From Phycisphaerales bacterium (lineage in GTDB: Bacteria; Planctomycetota; Phycisphaerae; Phycisphaerales; SM1A02), in assembly GCA_030748805.1 (NCBI GenBank), contig JASMLG010000065.1, forward strand, positions 1 through 11,856: DNA of 11,856 nt. Reading direction: 5' to 3'. Position numbers and translations under genes: made by a program. Positions 1 to 7,566 of this stretch are shown piece after piece. The first letter of the stretch is position 1. Every line of letters begins with the position of its first letter. The notes beneath the pieces were generated by a model. That model ran no database searches. It had not been told where the DNA came from and worked only from the letters and a program-made list of their open reading frames with translations.

Positions 1-295
1 ACCTTCAAGTCGTGATGATGGTGGAGTCAATGGATACCATTGCTGGGCAGAGTTTTACGCTGAAGGGAAATGGTGGCCAGTAGATATTAGTGAGGCAGAC
101 AAATACGCTGCGCTTGCAACCTATTACTTTGGCCACAATCCAGCGAACCGAGTTGAGTTTAGCCGAGGTCGTGATTTAGTTGTTACGCCAAGTCCCAAAT
201 CAGGACCGATTAATTTTCTTGCATATCCACTTCTTGAAGTTGATGGAAAACCAGTAAAAGTCAAACCACAGTTTGGGTTCCAACGAGTTGGTTAA
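1..295 (+). CDS. Transglutaminase-like superfamily protein, C-terminal part (5' end outside window)
   Basis: This is the 3' end of a gene read from base 2 to the TAA at 293-295, about 97 residues. The visible part begins with the second half of a transglutaminase/cysteine-protease-like fold: YHCWAEFY followed by WWPVDIS. In this superfamily the catalytic triad is Cys-His-Asp. The His of YHCW and the Asp of PVD fit the second and third members, and the nucleophilic Cys would lie upstream of the window. The tail (YYFGHNPANRVEFSRGRDLVV, then GPINFLAYPLLEVDG) matches what I recall of planctomycete and PVC transglutaminase-domain proteins. The substrate is unknown. Signal peptide and membrane segments cannot be judged. 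The flippase-like gene starts 17 bases downstream on the same strand, so the two may be co-transcribed. The superfamily call is fairly firm and the function is not. Confidence 0.75.
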   Translation, partial: PSSRDDGGVNGYHCWAEFYAEGKWWPVDISEADKYAALATYYFGHNPANRVEFSRGRDLVVTPSPKSGPINFLAYPLLEVDGKPVKVKPQFGFQRVG

Positions 296-312
296 TTAAT
301 TACACTGCCGCC

Positions 313-1602
313 GTGAACGATTCAACTGCTATATGTGTACCTTCGCTTAAAAAATCAGCAACGATGATGATTCAATCCGTCGTGAGTGGGGGGATTGGTA
401 TTTTCTTATGGATTCTATTGGCTCGAATGATGAGCATGTCCGAATTTGGCGAATTTTCAGCATCGTATTCTGTGTTAAACATTGTAGTGATGATTTCATC
501 TTTAGGAATGGGAACGATGGTGACAAAAATTTATTCCCAAAGTTATATAGAAGGGAATTGGGAATTATCTAGAGGACTTCGGAGAAATGCCCCACTGTTT
601 ATCTTGGGAGCATCGATAATTTGTTTTGTGGTCTTAGTAGGATACCACTCTACGATCCACAGACATACTGCGGTGCGTATAGAGAGTTTCATTGTGGTGA
701 TGGCTCTATTGCCGTTGTTTGCTCTAGCAGGTTTTTTTGGATTCACGTGTTCTGCGCATGGTGCACCTGCTCGATCAGGTGCAGTATATGGTTGGGGTTG
801 GAATATCGTTTCTCTTTTAACCTTAGGAGTGTTTGCGGTCGTTTTTGGGGATAGATTAGGCGTTTTGGATGTCGCAGGAGTTTTCGCAATTAGTGCTATG
901 ATCGTATTGTATCTGCTCTGGTTATTATCTAGATCTGTCGAGCCAGAACATATTAAACACGGCAAACGTTCTTATTCTAATTCCGAGTGGATACGGAGCG
1001 GGCTGTCTATTGCTTTTGTAGGGCTCTCTGTAATTACAATTCACCGATGCGGAGTTGTTGTATTGGGTTGGATCCATGCGGATGCTGAAGCCGCGGCAAT
1101 ATTAAGCGCTGCGGGAAGAATCTCGTTCATTCTCTTATTACTTGGAGGGGGTTTAGCGCGGTTGTATCGGCCACTATTTGCCCAAGCTGTTGCTGCAGAA
1201 AATCAATCGCAAATTAAGACACTCCTAGTTGGTTGGATTCGAACGACATTTGTTCCGGTCTTTGTTCTTGGTGCAGTTCTTATTATTGGCGGGAAATTCT
1301 TTTTAGGTTTGTATGGTGAAGAATACACAGCTGGGTACTGGACCCTTGTTGTCTATGTATTGGGTTTTGGTTCGTGTACATTAATGTATATTGGACGATC
1401 ACTCTATCAGTTCCTGGGCTGTAACAAGCAGGTCCTCCTCATTATGGTTTGCGCAGCGGTAGTTGGTATTGCCGGAATGGTTGAACTTGGAGAATTTTGG
1501 AGTGATTTTGGAGTCGCACTTGCAACTGCAATATCAGTTAATAGCGCATGTGGATTAATTTTGCTTTTGTGTTTCAAAAAAATCAAACAAATGGGAAAGT
1601 GA
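313..1602 (+). CDS. Polysaccharide flippase-like multi-pass membrane protein (MOP/Wzx-type)
   Basis: A 429-residue protein made almost entirely of hydrophobic segments, about 12 by eye. The N-terminus has the pattern of polysaccharide-export flippases: a short Lys-containing lead (LKKSATMMIQSV), a first helix with Gly residues, then ARMMSMSEFGEFSASYSV. Wzx/RfbX-like members of the MOP superfamily have comparable 'ar.l...e.G.y..a.s' text there. A later GEEYTAGYWTLVVYVLGFG also fits the family. Such proteins flip lipid-linked sugar units across the cytoplasmic membrane, but the substrate cannot be read from sequence. The start is uncertain. GTG at 313 is used, and an ATG at 364 would still precede the first helix. 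Neither has a convincing Shine-Dalgarno. No glycosyltransferase is visible nearby to confirm the role. An alternative is another MOP-family transporter. Confidence 0.7.
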   Translation: MNDSTAICVPSLKKSATMMIQSVVSGGIGIFLWILLARMMSMSEFGEFSASYSVLNIVVMISSLGMGTMVTKIYSQSYIEGNWELSRGLRRNAPLFILGASIICFVVLVGYHSTIHRHTAVRIESFIVVMALLPLFALAGFFGFTCSAHGAPARSGAVYGWGWNIVSLLTLGVFAVVFGDRLGVLDVAGVFAISAMIVLYLLWLLSRSVEPEHIKHGKRSYSNSEWIRSGLSIAFVGLSVITIHRCGVVVLGWIHADAEAAAILSAAGRISFILLLLGGGLARLYRPLFAQAVAAENQSQIKTLLVGWIRTTFVPVFVLGAVLIIGGKFFLGLYGEEYTAGYWTLVVYVLGFGSCTLMYIGRSLYQFLGCNKQVLLIMVCAAVVGIAGMVELGEFWSDFGVALATAISVNSACGLILLLCFKKIKQMGK

Positions 1603-1633
1603 AAACAATCACCGTACGTCTTTTATTTCACTT
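1597..1633. terminator. Candidate bidirectional terminator between convergent genes
   Basis: AAGTGAAA at 1597-1604 and TTTCACTT at 1626-1633 are perfect 8-base inverted repeats around a 21-base loop. They lie exactly where the plus-strand flippase-like gene and the minus-strand glyQS operon converge. The left arm covers the flippase stop codon (1600-1602). The stem is AT-rich and the loop long. T-runs are present at 1621-1624 and 1626-1628, but no clean U-tract follows the stem, so intrinsic termination is only plausible. Confidence 0.35.
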
Positions 1634-1646
1634 CAAGACCCGTCGC

Positions 1647-3161
1647 TCAATTCAGTTTGTCGTCTAGATACGCAACCGCTTGGTCAACGTTGATGCGTTC
1701 TTGGCTTGCAGTGTCTCGATCGCGAACAGTAAGTGTGTTGTCCTCGATCGTATCGCCATCAACAACAAAACAGAAGGGCGTTCCCGCTTCGTCCATCCTA
1801 GCGTATCGTTTGCCGATAGATTGCTTTGCGTCGTACTGCACAACATGTTTTTTGCGCATTTCTTCATGGAGTTTCGTTGCAATTTCGGGCATCCCGTTTT
1901 TATTGACGAGTGGAAAAATTGCCGCTTTGATTGGCGCAATACGTGGGTTGAATTTCATAAAGACCTTCGAAGGGCGATCGTCAGGTGTGTACGCTTCACA
2001 CAAAAGAGCAAGGGTGCCTCGGCTAAGGCCTGCGGATGGTTCAATAACATGAGGTGTGTACCGTTCATTTTTTTCTTGGTCAAAGTAATTAATTTTCTTG
2101 CCACTAAACTCAGTATGCCGTGAAAGGTCGTAGTTGCCACGGTGCGCAACACCCTCAAGTTCGCCATAGTCAGGGTCAGTAAATGGAAATTTGTATTCGA
2201 TGTCAAACGTGCCGCAACCGTCTTTGGCGTAATGTGCGAGTTCATCTGAATCGTGTTGTCGCATTTGCAAGTTCTCTGTAGTAAGCCCCATTTTTTGCCA
2301 CCACTCTTTACGGTAGTCGCACCAAAATTCGTACCATTGCTCTGCTTCGTCTTCATGACAGAACCACTCAATTTCCATCTGTTCAAATTCTCGTGAACGG
2401 AAAATAAAATTTCGAGGGGTTACTTCGTTGCGAAATGCTTTGCCAATTTGCGCAATACCAAATGGAACTTTGACTCGCATAGTATCGACGACGTTCATAA
2501 AGTTCAAGAAAATACCTTGAGCAGTTTCAGGGCGCAAATACGCTTTGTTGTCTTCGCCACCAGTTGCGCCTACTGTTGTATCAAACATCAAACTAAATTG
2601 GCGGGGCTCTGTTAGTGTTCCAGTTTCTTTTGTGTCAGGACCGACGATTCGTTCAAAAGTTTCAATTGGTATATCAGTTAAAAGTTTTGTTTCATATCCT
2701 TCGTCAAGTGACTCAACTTTTTCATATTTAGCAAGTAACTTCCTTGCACGTTCTTCTGAGTCCTCGTCACCTTCGATATAGGCGTACATTCTTCCTTCGC
2801 CGTTTTTGTTTGCAATGACTTCAAGATGATCCGCTCGGTATCGCGATTTTGTTTCACGGCAATCAACCATCGGATCGTTGAATCCACCAACATGTCCTGA
2901 GGCCTCCCAGACCTTTGGGTTTTGAATAATGGAAGAATCAACACCGACAATACTCAGTGGTTCCCCATCTGGTCCAATCGGTGGACAGTGCACCATATCG
3001 TGCCACCAAGCATCACGCAAATTGTTTTTAAGTTCTGTTCCAAGTGGTCCGTAATCCCAGAACCCGTTGATTCCTCCGTAGATTTCACTTGCGGGGAATA
3101 TAAAACCTCTGCGTTTACAAAGTGAGACGAGTTCTTCCATTGAGTACATAGTCGTTGTCAT
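1647..3161 (-). CDS. glyQS: Glycyl-tRNA synthetase, archaeal/eukaryotic-type homodimer class II enzyme
   Basis: It charges tRNA-Gly with glycine in the cytoplasm. At 504 residues it is close to single-chain bacterial GlyRS such as that of Thermus. The N-terminal region reads FIFPASEIYGGINGFWDYGPLG, typical of this enzyme. YLRPETAQGIF (about 208-218) and the motif 2 stretch FRNEVTPRNFIFRSREFEQMEIE (about 243-265) follow, and motif 3 is VIEPSAGLSRG (about 372-382). Residues about 400-504 form the HGTP-type anticodon-binding domain (APIKAAIFPLVNK, then AKQSIGKRYARMDEAGTPF). I chose the ATG at 3161 because it overlaps the pdxA TGA as ATGA and leads straight into MTTTMYSMEELVSLCKRRGF. A longer frame starting at 3203 would add 14 atypical residues and overlap pdxA by 46 bases. 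It is the last gene of the S1-pdxA-glyQS operon. No strong Shine-Dalgarno is visible, so translational coupling is likely. Confidence 0.96.
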   Translation of the reverse strand: MTTTMYSMEELVSLCKRRGFIFPASEIYGGINGFWDYGPLGTELKNNLRDAWWHDMVHCPPIGPDGEPLSIVGVDSSIIQNPKVWEASGHVGGFNDPMVDCRETKSRYRADHLEVIANKNGEGRMYAYIEGDEDSEERARKLLAKYEKVESLDEGYETKLLTDIPIETFERIVGPDTKETGTLTEPRQFSLMFDTTVGATGGEDNKAYLRPETAQGIFLNFMNVVDTMRVKVPFGIAQIGKAFRNEVTPRNFIFRSREFEQMEIEWFCHEDEAEQWYEFWCDYRKEWWQKMGLTTENLQMRQHDSDELAHYAKDGCGTFDIEYKFPFTDPDYGELEGVAHRGNYDLSRHTEFSGKKINYFDQEKNERYTPHVIEPSAGLSRGTLALLCEAYTPDDRPSKVFMKFNPRIAPIKAAIFPLVNKNGMPEIATKLHEEMRKKHVVQYDAKQSIGKRYARMDEAGTPFCFVVDGDTIEDNTLTVRDRDTASQERINVDQAVAYLDDKLN

Positions 3162-4186
3162 AGTTGTGATTTTATCATTCGCGTTGAAGTTGAAAGTGAA
3201 CACGCTAGTTCAATAGCGTGAATAATGGAATTAGGATTCGCTTTATCAGTAGAAGCAATATCAAATGCAGTTCCATGATCTGGGCTTGTCCGAATTATAG
3301 GTAGCCCAAGTGTCCAGTTGACTGCTGAATTTGCACTTAAGAGTTTGACAGGTAAAAGACCTTGATCATGGTACATCGTAACTATTACGTCGTAATTATC
3401 TGCTTTTGTAAATAATGTATCAGCGGGGAAAGGTCCGTATACTTTTTGACCAGTGTTATTTGCAAGTCGAATTGCAGGTTCTATGAGCCGGTTTTCTTCA
3501 TCTCCAAGTAATCCGTTTTCGCCAGCGTGTGGGTTCAGTCCTGTAACAGCTACTTTTGGGTTTTTGATTCCTAATTGTTTGCATCCAGTTACAGCCAAGT
3601 CAATTGCATCGTGAATCTTACCTATTGTTAACTCATTTCTTATATCCATTAATGGTATGTGGCACGTTGCAAGAACAACTTTAAGCTTTTTGGATACGAA
3701 CATCATCGCAAACCGTTTTGACTTCGTTCTTGCTGCAAAAAGTTCTGTGTGGCCTGCCCATTTGTAACCAGCCAGTGCCCAACTTTCTTTACAAATTGGA
3801 GCGGTTACTACAGCGTCCAAATGCCTTGGGTCATTTTTTGGTTTTAGGGAATCCTCAATAGCTCGTTCGACCCATCTCTTTGAAACTATACCCCCAAGTT
3901 TGCTAGGTTCATTTCTGAGGTTGTGTAAATCGAATTCACAATCATCAAGAACAATAACATTAGAAGATATATTTTGTTTTGCTCTGGACGAGGTTATGTC
4001 AACTCTATCCCAATGTGTTTGCAGTTTGCATTTATCTGCGACTAAGGTGAGTGATTGATTTGAACCATAAATTACAAACTTTGTTTTATCGAAAAGTGCA
4101 GTATTTTGCAGTGTTTTAACAATAATTTGGGGTCCAATTCCTGATGGGTCTCCCATAGTTATTCCAATAGTTTGGTCGCAAGTCAT
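3158..4186 (-). CDS. pdxA: 4-hydroxythreonine-4-phosphate dehydrogenase
   Basis: In the DXP-dependent pyridoxal 5'-phosphate pathway PdxA oxidises 4-phosphohydroxy-L-threonine with NAD; the product decarboxylates and is used by PdxJ. The 342-residue length is normal. Family signatures are present in order: ITMGDPSGIGPQI at 9-21, VVTAPICKES at 126-135, GHTELFA at 145-151, GLNPHAGENG at 216-225, MYHDQGLLPVKLL at 271-283 and RTSPDHGTAFDIA at 299-311. His146, His220 and His273 correspond to the three metal-binding histidines of the family. The ATG at 4186 overlaps the upstream S1 stop codon (ATGA) and is preceded by an AAAGGTGG Shine-Dalgarno inside the end of the S1 gene. The 3' end overlaps glyQS in the same way. 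A variant PdxA2-type substrate cannot be fully excluded, but the housekeeping setting favours the vitamin B6 role. Confidence 0.95.
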   Translation of the reverse strand: MTCDQTIGITMGDPSGIGPQIIVKTLQNTALFDKTKFVIYGSNQSLTLVADKCKLQTHWDRVDITSSRAKQNISSNVIVLDDCEFDLHNLRNEPSKLGGIVSKRWVERAIEDSLKPKNDPRHLDAVVTAPICKESWALAGYKWAGHTELFAARTKSKRFAMMFVSKKLKVVLATCHIPLMDIRNELTIGKIHDAIDLAVTGCKQLGIKNPKVAVTGLNPHAGENGLLGDEENRLIEPAIRLANNTGQKVYGPFPADTLFTKADNYDVIVTMYHDQGLLPVKLLSANSAVNWTLGLPIIRTSPDHGTAFDIASTDKANPNSIIHAIELACSLSTSTRMIKSQL

Positions 4187-5355
4187 CCTATTCCACCTTT
4201 AAGTGGACCATCGCCAAACTTGGCTCTTAATTTTCTGATTTCTGCATCATCTTCTCTTGTTGGTTGTGCATCATCATCACCAATTGCTTGCTTTAAAGAT
4301 AATCCAATCCTTCTAGTTGCAGGATCAACAGAGAGAACTTTAACGGTGACAACTTGTTCTTCCTTAACTATATCTTTTGGTGACTTGATTCGTTGGTCAG
4401 AAAGTTCAGAGATGTGAATTAGTCCTTCAGTTCCAGATCCAAGATCAACGAAACATCCAAAGTCAGTTAAGCGAGTTACTGTTCCCGAAACCATTTCGCC
4501 AACTTCGATTGCAGCAATTGATGACACAAAGGGATCTTCGATTAACTGTTTCATTCCAAATGCAATTTTAGGCTTTTCATTTTCAGTGTCGATTTCAAGT
4601 ACTTGTATGCGAACTACATCGCCAACTTTTACAAATTTATGTGGATCTGTATTTCTCTCCCAAGTCATCTCCGACTTGTGAATTAGCCCTTCAAGTCCAC
4701 CGATATCAGCAAAAGCCCCGTATGGTTGTACAGAAGTAATTGTGGCGTTAAAAGTATCTCCGACACTTATGGAACTGAGAAGTTCATCTCTGGCAACTGC
4801 TTGTTCTTCCATTAGGACTTTTTTTCTGCTTAGGACGATGCGATTTGACCTTTTGTCGAGTTCAATCACTTCACAAGCCATTTTCTCACCAATCATGACT
4901 TCCAAGTCAGGAATATGGTGTATTGCTACCTGACCAGAGGGCATAAATGCTTTGTGACCAGCCACTTCCATCTCTAGGCCGCCTTTGTTTGTACCAGTAC
5001 AACGCGATTCAACCACTTGACCTTGGTCAAGAGCATCCCATGATGCCTTTTGAACTGCTCCTTTTCTTGATAAAACTAACATCCCATCCTTGTCTTGCCT
5101 TTCGACTATAAACTCAATTGAATCCCCAACTTGTGGCAATTCTTCAAAGTGAGTTTTAGGGCAGAAACCTTGTTCTTTTGGTCCAAATTCAACTAGCACA
5201 TTTCGTCCATGAATGGCTGCAATTACGCCTTTTTTGGTAGATCTACCGGAACCTTGGGGCTTAACTTGTTCTTGATAAATGTCGTCAAAAGATCCCTTCC
5301 CGATTGCATCGTAGATTTCTCTTTCTAAATCGCTATTACTTGGTTTATTAGCCAT
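4183..5355 (-). CDS. rpsA: S1 RNA-binding domain protein (ribosomal protein S1-like)
   Basis: The 390-residue protein consists of four consecutive S1 (OB-fold) RNA-binding domains at about residues 42-98, 111-178, 196-269 and 286-356. Domains 3 and 4 carry the clearest signatures (PYGAFADIGGLEGLIHKSEM and DFGCFVDLGSGTEGLIHISEL); domain 1 is the most diverged. Ribosomal S1 delivers mRNA to the 30S subunit. E. coli S1 has six domains and many phyla have about four, so this is either the organism's S1 or a close paralogue. The C-terminus is charged, then ends in GPLKGGIG. I start at the ATG at 5355 (MANKPSNSDLE); an in-frame GTG at 5370 would add five residues, but the AGGT motif lies too close to serve it. 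It is the first gene of the operon with pdxA and glyQS, joined to pdxA by an ATGA overlap. The gene symbol is by function; a second S1 elsewhere would change it. Confidence 0.88.
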   Translation of the reverse strand: MANKPSNSDLEREIYDAIGKGSFDDIYQEQVKPQGSGRSTKKGVIAAIHGRNVLVEFGPKEQGFCPKTHFEELPQVGDSIEFIVERQDKDGMLVLSRKGAVQKASWDALDQGQVVESRCTGTNKGGLEMEVAGHKAFMPSGQVAIHHIPDLEVMIGEKMACEVIELDKRSNRIVLSRKKVLMEEQAVARDELLSSISVGDTFNATITSVQPYGAFADIGGLEGLIHKSEMTWERNTDPHKFVKVGDVVRIQVLEIDTENEKPKIAFGMKQLIEDPFVSSIAAIEVGEMVSGTVTRLTDFGCFVDLGSGTEGLIHISELSDQRIKSPKDIVKEEQVVTVKVLSVDPATRRIGLSLKQAIGDDDAQPTREDDAEIRKLRAKFGDGPLKGGIG

Positions 5356-5535
5356 TTGCACATCGTACACGACCTGTAAATAAAAAATGAAATTTGCAAC
5401 ATGAAAATGATTTCATTGCGTACCATTTTGATGTCATTTCTTCTCGGTATGAATGCCACTCATCGTGTATCATCGTGCCATCAACGCCTAAGTTAGGTGA
5501 TTGATCATGTCTTGGAATTAAGGAAAAAATCAAAA
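5356..5535. promoter_or_regulatory. Divergent promoter region between the S1 and pilM-like operons
   Basis: This 180-base spacer must drive at least the minus-strand S1 operon and probably the plus-strand pilM-like operon. I see no -35/-10 pair near consensus on either strand. A TATCAT at 5468-5473 is the best plus-strand -10 candidate, but it lacks a matching -35. Two structures stand out. One is an imperfect palindrome at 5396-5419, with core ATGAAA, 4-base loop and TTTCAT at 5401-5416, flanked by GCA and TGC. The other is a direct repeat CATCGTG at 5461-5467 and 5471-5477, spaced exactly one helical turn. Either could be a regulator site; the palindrome would also be in the S1 mRNA leader. 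Confidence 0.4.
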
Positions 5536-7566
5536 ATGACACATCCCTCAGCTGCATGGGGCATAGAAATAGGACAATATGCGATTAAGGCAATTCGCCT
5601 TGAGCGCGATGGTGATGAAGTTCAAGTAACTGATTTTTCTGTCACCCCTCATCGCAAAGTTCTCTCAACTCCAGACATAGACATTGCTGAAGTAACCCGA
5701 ATGAGTTTGGGACAATTTATTAGTGAAAAAAACCTTGAGGGTGAGCATCTAGTAATTTCAGTTCCAGGACACTCTGCCTTCGCAAGGTTTGCAAAGTTAC
5801 CTCCTGTTGAACCAAAGGCATTGCCTGAAATAGTAAAGTTCGAAGCAGTCCAACAAATTCCTTTTCCAATAGAAGACGTTGAGTGGGATTATGAAGCATT
5901 TCGTGAAGAAGCAACTCCCGAAGTCGAAGTAGGTATTTTTGCTATAACCCGAGATAGAGTTAACGAACGGTTAGATGTTTACAGTCAAGTTGGGTTGAGT
6001 CCCGAAACACTTACATTAAGCCCAGTTGCATTGTTTAATGCAATGAATTACGACTTGAAATTAAGAGATGTAGAAAAACCAATTGTATTTATAGATATTG
6101 GTACTCAAGCAACAGACGTCATAATTGCTACTGGGGATAGGTGTTGGATTAGAACATTCCCGCTCGGTGGGACTCATTTTACTGAGGCAATTGCTTCCTC
6201 ATTTAAGATTTCGTATGCAAAAGCAGAGCGTTTGAAGAAAGAGGCAGCAAGCAGTAAATATGCTAAACAAATAATGCAAGCGATGAGGTCAGTCTTTGCT
6301 GACTTACTGCAAGAGTTACAACGTTCTCTAAGTTACGCTTCATCGTCAGGTGAACTTGACACAATGGTTGGAATTGGTTCTACCTTTAAAATACCTGGTC
6401 TTCGTAAATTTATTGGTCAACAACTACAAGTAAACGTTACACGTCTAGATGAATTTAAGAGAATTGACGTTGAAGGAAAAGAAGCTGCTTCATTTGCTGA
6501 GTATTGTGTAAATATGGGTACTGCTTATGGACTAGCATTGCAGGGAATTGGTCGTGGTCAAATTAATATCAATCTAGTTCCTGCTGCTGTTCTACGAGAA
6601 CAGATGTGGCACTCAAAAACAAAGTGGTTTGTTGCAGCTGCATGTATTATTGTACTTGGTAGCGCGCTCTCAATTCTTGGGCCGTTCTTACAAGGTAGAC
6701 AACTCGGAACAGACGGTGTGCCTTCTGAAGTAAAAAGGGTAATAGATCATGGCGAGAAATTATCGAGAGAATTTTCTCAAGCAGAGGAGAGTGGTCGAAT
6801 AGGAAACGAAGCGGTTCAATTGTTGTCTCTCTTAGATTATCGTGATATTTGGCCATATATAGTTCATGATTCTGCAGAAGCACTTGCCTCAGCTGGTCCG
6901 CAGAATCGCTCAATGAGCATCTCTGATTTTTTGAATTTATACCCTGACATTAGCAGTAGACCGCTCATTAATTTGCAGTTATTAAGCGGAGAACTTCTAT
7001 TAGGAGATGAAAAATCCCCAAACAAAATAGAAGTAAAAATGTACGTTGATCTAAGTCACCGAGATCCAGTTAATTTCTTGACAGAACACGTCGCAACATG
7101 GCTACGTGAGAATTCAGAACCCGAGGGCGATAGAAAAAATGTCCCCTACAGGATTGTCGCACAATCGATAAGTTGTAACCCATCATTACTCGAAACATTT
7201 CATGAATCTGAGAACACTGTTGATTCTCCTTCAAGTGGATCACCTCGCGGAGGTGGAAGACCAATCGGTGGTGGTGGTGGCGGACCAATCGGTGGCGGTG
7301 GAAGCCCGCCTATGGGTGGAGGACGAGGTGGACCATCTGGTGGTGGAAATAGCCCTGACTCAGGCAATGGTACGGATCCAGTTATTCCATTCGAACAAGT
7401 TACTCCATCGTCATTAAACGTGTTAGCACCATTACCAGAACATACAGAGCCAAAATTACATCCAGAAGGCGAGGAGTGGTACAAAGCTGTGGTTACATTT
7501 GAAGTTGAGATATTGCCACAACCGAGGCAAATTGCTAGCAACTCTGATAACGGAGGTGCCCAGTGA
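5536..7566 (+). CDS. PilM-like actin-fold protein fused to a PilN-like membrane segment
   Basis: The first ~340 residues are a PilM/FtsA-like ATPase fold: WGIEIGQYAIKAIRL (8-22) as phosphate-1 loop, FIDIGTQATDVII (185-197) as phosphate-2 loop and MVGIGSTFKIPGL (277-289) as adenosine loop. In type IV pilus systems PilM is cytoplasmic and binds the N-terminal INLLP-like peptide of PilN. Here QININLVPAAVL (342-353) is followed by one membrane helix (about 364-385) and some 290 extracytoplasmic residues, so PilM and PilN appear fused. Residues about 565-609 are a Gly/Pro-rich linker (GGGRPIGGGGGGPIGGGG and similar), followed by a short beta-rich end. The start is ATG 5536, preceded by AAGGA 11-12 bases upstream; a GTG at 5497 would add 13 residues not expected before the family's N-terminus. 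The TGA stop overlaps the next gene as GTGA. The PilM half is confident and the PilN assignment is inference. Confidence 0.85.
   Translation: MTHPSAAWGIEIGQYAIKAIRLERDGDEVQVTDFSVTPHRKVLSTPDIDIAEVTRMSLGQFISEKNLEGEHLVISVPGHSAFARFAKLPPVEPKALPEIVKFEAVQQIPFPIEDVEWDYEAFREEATPEVEVGIFAITRDRVNERLDVYSQVGLSPETLTLSPVALFNAMNYDLKLRDVEKPIVFIDIGTQATDVIIATGDRCWIRTFPLGGTHFTEAIASSFKISYAKAERLKKEAASSKYAKQIMQAMRSVFADLLQELQRSLSYASSSGELDTMVGIGSTFKIPGLRKFIGQQLQVNVTRLDEFKRIDVEGKEAASFAEYCVNMGTAYGLALQGIGRGQININLVPAAVLREQMWHSKTKWFVAAACIIVLGSALSILGPFLQGRQLGTDGVPSEVKRVIDHGEKLSREFSQAEESGRIGNEAVQLLSLLDYRDIWPYIVHDSAEALASAGPQNRSMSISDFLNLYPDISSRPLINLQLLSGELLLGDEKSPNKIEVKMYVDLSHRDPVNFLTEHVATWLRENSEPEGDRKNVPYRIVAQSISCNPSLLETFHESENTVDSPSSGSPRGGGRPIGGGGGGPIGGGGSPPMGGGRGGPSGGGNSPDSGNGTDPVIPFEQVTPSSLNVLAPLPEHTEPKLHPEGEEWYKAVVTFEVEILPQPRQIASNSDNGGAQ

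Noticed and set aside
3162..3203. Longer N-terminus for glycyl-tRNA synthetase
   Set aside because: The extra 14 residues overlap pdxA by 46 bases and do not resemble the family start, whereas the ATG at 3161 gives an ATGA overlap like the other junction of this operon.
7200..7541. Proline-rich 113-codon frame on the minus strand (PPPPIGPPPP)
   Set aside because: It is the antisense reading of the Gly-rich linker in the pilM-like gene; GGT/GGC runs read as Pro on the other strand.
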